A stretch of 64,000 nucleotides of DNA from Chryseobacterium koreense CCUG 49689 (GTDB lineage Bacteria > Bacteroidota > Bacteroidia > Flavobacteriales > Weeksellaceae): NCBI RefSeq assembly GCF_001045435.1, contig NZ_LFNG01000001.1, forward strand, positions 186,001-250,000, given 5' to 3'. Position numbers and translations under genes: made by a program. Numbering within the stretch: position 1 is the stretch's first letter; each line of letters begins with the position of its first letter. Positions 62,177 through 64,000 of the stretch are shown piece after piece. The notes beneath the pieces were generated by a model. The model saw nothing but the letters and a program-made list of their open reading frames with translations. It made no database searches and was not told the DNA's origin.

Positions 62177-64000
62177 CTAATGGGCTTCCAACCAATTATC
62201 CCCCACTCCCAATTCCACCAGCAAAGGAACTTTGGTGCTGAATGCGGATTCCATTTCGGTTTTGATGAGTTCTTTAGCGATTTCCACTTCCTCAGTCGGC
62301 GCTTCGAAAACGAGTTCGTCATGAACCTGAAGAAGCATTTTGGTCTTCAGATTTTTTTCGGCCAGTTTTTTGTCGATATTGATCATCGCTATTTTAATGA
62401 CATCCGCTGCGGAACCTTGAACCGGCGCATTGACCGCGATTCTTTCCGCCAATCCTCTCACCACGAAATTGGCTGAATTGATGTCTTTCAAATGGCGTTT
62501 TCTCTTCAGAATCGTCTCCACGTAACCCAGTTCTCTGGCACGTTTCACCTGTTCCGCCATCCATTCCTTGAGTTTAGGGTAAGTAGCGAAATAGTTTTCA
62601 ATCATCTGCTTTGCCTCGGTTCTGGAAAGCCCGGTTTGATCGGCAAGTCCAAACGCGCCCTGTCCGTAAATGATCCCGAAATTTACCGTTTTTGCTTGGG
62701 AACGCTGTGTTTTGGTGACTTCATTTAATGGAACGTGAAATAGCTTAGAAGCAGTGGATGCGTGAATATCTTCCCCATTTTGGAATGCCTGAATCATGTG
62801 TTCCTCGTTGGAGATTTCCGCAATTAACCGAAGTTCAATCTGAGAATAGTCGGCAGAAATAATCTTGTTTCCGGCATTTGCCTTAAATGCGCCTCGAATT
62901 TGCTGCCCCCGTTTCGTTCGGATCGGTATATTCTGAAGGTTTGGATTCACACTCGCCAATCTCCCAGTTGCAGCGGTGGTTTGCGAGAAGTTCGTGTGTA
63001 CCCGGTGATCATTTTTGTCAATCTGGTTCGGCAATGCGTCCACATAAGTTGATTTGAGTTTTTGGTAAGTGCGGTATTCCAGAATGAGCGGAATCACCTC
63101 ATGTTTGGAAGAAAGTTTCTGCAAAACATCTTCAGAAGTGGCATACTGACCGGTTTTTGTCTTTTTGGCTTTCGGGTCGAGTTTCATTTTGTCGAATAGG
63201 ATTTCACCCAGCTGTCTTGGCGAATTCATGTTGAATTCTTCACCGGCAAACTCAAAGATTTTGGTTTCCAATTCCTTCAGGTCGTTCTCCAAATCGACAC
63301 TTTCTTTTTCCAGCCAATCTTTATCCAGGGAAATTCCTTCCAGTTCCATTTTTGCCAAAACTATGGATAAAGGCATCTCGATTTTAAAAAACAAATCTTC
63401 AAGATGCTCTTTTTTCAATTGTGGCGCAAAAAGTTCGTAAAGCTGAAAAGTCACATCCGCGTCTTCGCCGGCATATCCGGTTTGCTCCTCCACCGAAACG
63501 GCACGGAGCGTTTTCTGGTTTTTTCCTTTACCAATAAGGGTTTCAATGGGTACAGGTTTGTAGTTCAGGTACATTTCGGAAAGATAGTCCATTCCGTGTC
63601 TTCCGTCCGGATTCAGCAGATAGTGTGCAATCATGGTGTCAAAAATGGCTCCACTCACTTCTATTCCATACTTTTTCAGGATCTTGTAGTCATATTTTAA
63701 GTTGTGCGCAATCTTCACGATTTCCTGCTTCTCGAAAAAAGGCCTGAAAATTTCAAGCGTTGCCAAGACTTCATCCCGATTTTCTGAGAACGGAATGTAA
63801 TAAGCCAAACCTTTTTTGTAAGAAAAACTCATTCCGATCAATTCTGCTTCCATTTCGTTCAAAGAAGTGGTTTCAGTATCGAAGCAGACCGCTTGCTGGG
63901 CGAGAAGGTCTTCCACTAAAATGCGCTGTGCTTTCGGTGAATCTATATAATGATACAGGTGGTCATTGTTTTCGATGGTGGATTTCGTGGTCGTGGCATG
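62177..64000 (-). CDS. polA: DNA polymerase I, 3' part (gene runs off the right edge)
   Basis: The last 607 residues of PolA. The frame stays open to the window edge, so the N-terminal 5'-3' exonuclease domain lies outside. Present are the proofreading-type domain (AVCFDTETTSLNE, with the Asp and Glu of exo motif I) and the complete polymerase domain: motif A SADYSQIELRL, motif B RSQAKTVNFGIIYGQGAF and motif C LLQVHDELVFE. It fills gaps in repair and lagging-strand synthesis. A GTG at 63916 is internal and should not be taken as the start. Confidence 0.97.
   Translation of the reverse strand, partial: HATTTKSTIENNDHLYHYIDSPKAQRILVEDLLAQQAVCFDTETTSLNEMEAELIGMSFSYKKGLAYYIPFSENRDEVLATLEIFRPFFEKQEIVKIAHNLKYDYKILKKYGIEVSGAIFDTMIAHYLLNPDGRHGMDYLSEMYLNYKPVPIETLIGKGKNQKTLRAVSVEEQTGYAGEDADVTFQLYELFAPQLKKEHLEDLFFKIEMPLSIVLAKMELEGISLDKDWLEKESVDLENDLKELETKIFEFAGEEFNMNSPRQLGEILFDKMKLDPKAKKTKTGQYATSEDVLQKLSSKHEVIPLILEYRTYQKLKSTYVDALPNQIDKNDHRVHTNFSQTTAATGRLASVNPNLQNIPIRTKRGQQIRGAFKANAGNKIISADYSQIELRLIAEISNEEHMIQAFQNGEDIHASTASKLFHVPLNEVTKTQRSQAKTVNFGIIYGQGAFGLADQTGLSRTEAKQMIENYFATYPKLKEWMAEQVKRARELGYVETILKRKRHLKDINSANFVVRGLAERIAVNAPVQGSAADVIKIAMINIDKKLAEKNLKTKMLLQVHDELVFEAPTEEVEIAKELIKTEMESAFSTKVPLLVELGVGDNWLEAH

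Noticed and set aside
63914-63916. GTG as the start of polA
   Set aside because: The frame stays open to the window edge and already contains polA-like sequence (HLYHYIDSPKAQRIL), so the gene begins outside.
1-64000. CRISPR arrays, tRNA, rRNA, insertion sequences, prophage
   Set aside because: I read all gaps longer than about 100 bases and saw no regular repeat-spacer pattern, no tRNA T-arm motif with a matching acceptor stem, and no transposase or phage gene.

Overview
The window reads as chromosomal core DNA of a member of the Bacteroidota, order Flavobacteriales, most like the Chryseobacterium/Kaistella group (Weeksellaceae). This rests on several signs. Type 9 secretion system (T9SS) C-terminal sorting tails occur on secreted enzymes. 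The gliding genes gldF and gldG are present. Many starts carry the Bacteroidota -7 box TAnnTTTG and no Shine-Dalgarno sequence. The ATP synthase a subunit has a signal peptide and a long periplasmic N-terminus. Families such as DUF5606, DUF4230, DUF6168 and DUF4268 are typical of the group. The genus is an inference from memory and was not checked. I see no phage, insertion sequence, integron, CRISPR array, rRNA or tRNA. The window is mostly housekeeping, and I do not see a clear new multi-gene system.

Layout. 0-9.4 kb: ruvX-def-DUF5606 operon, a zinc alcohol dehydrogenase, a SixA-like phosphatase, holA beside a lone HsdR_N-type nuclease-fold gene, a HAD hydrolase, a cupin, an RHH protein plus SPFH protein, a Cys-rich lipoprotein, and the scoA-scoB CoA transferase pair. 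9.4-21.2 kb: an intergenic repeat element, rplS, a transglutaminase-like protein, a secreted M36 protease, rpsA, a DbpA-like helicase, a MerR regulator, a four-HhH protein and a secreted endonuclease. 21.3-28.9 kb: acyl-CoA dehydrogenase, a MazG-like enzyme, a thioredoxin-like lipoprotein with a DUF4230 protein, a decayed T9SS tail, then thrS-infC and rpmI-rplT. 29-37.4 kb: a three-gene sugar-transfer operon, dapD, an NlpC/P60 lipoprotein, prmC, a second repeat element, a rhomboid protease, clpS and a CNNM/CorC-like protein. 37.5-42.8 kb: two exported surface proteins divergent from a LytTR regulator and its TPR histidine kinase. 42.9-48.9 kb: ATP synthase operon (atpZ-like, DUF6168, atpB, E, F, H, A, G; atpD and atpC are not here). 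49-64 kb: ffh, two outer-membrane barrels, phoH-like, SAM hydrolase, two tandem M12B metalloproteases, a HemJ-like membrane protein, gldF-gldG, DUF4268 and the 3' part of polA.

How the parts fit. Translation genes (def, rplS, rpsA, thrS, infC, rpmI, rplT, prmC), export (ffh) and energy (ATP synthase) form the core. Extracellular nutrition is represented by four T9SS-exported hydrolases: M36 protease, endonuclease I and two M12B proteases. The GldFG transporter subunits belong to the same gliding/T9SS biology. The best leads outside known gene content are small-scale: an infC that appears to start at ATA, four phased palindromic TTTCACC boxes before the HhH gene, two unlinked intergenic elements sharing a TTGMARYGGAAA motif, and an orphan T9SS sorting domain.
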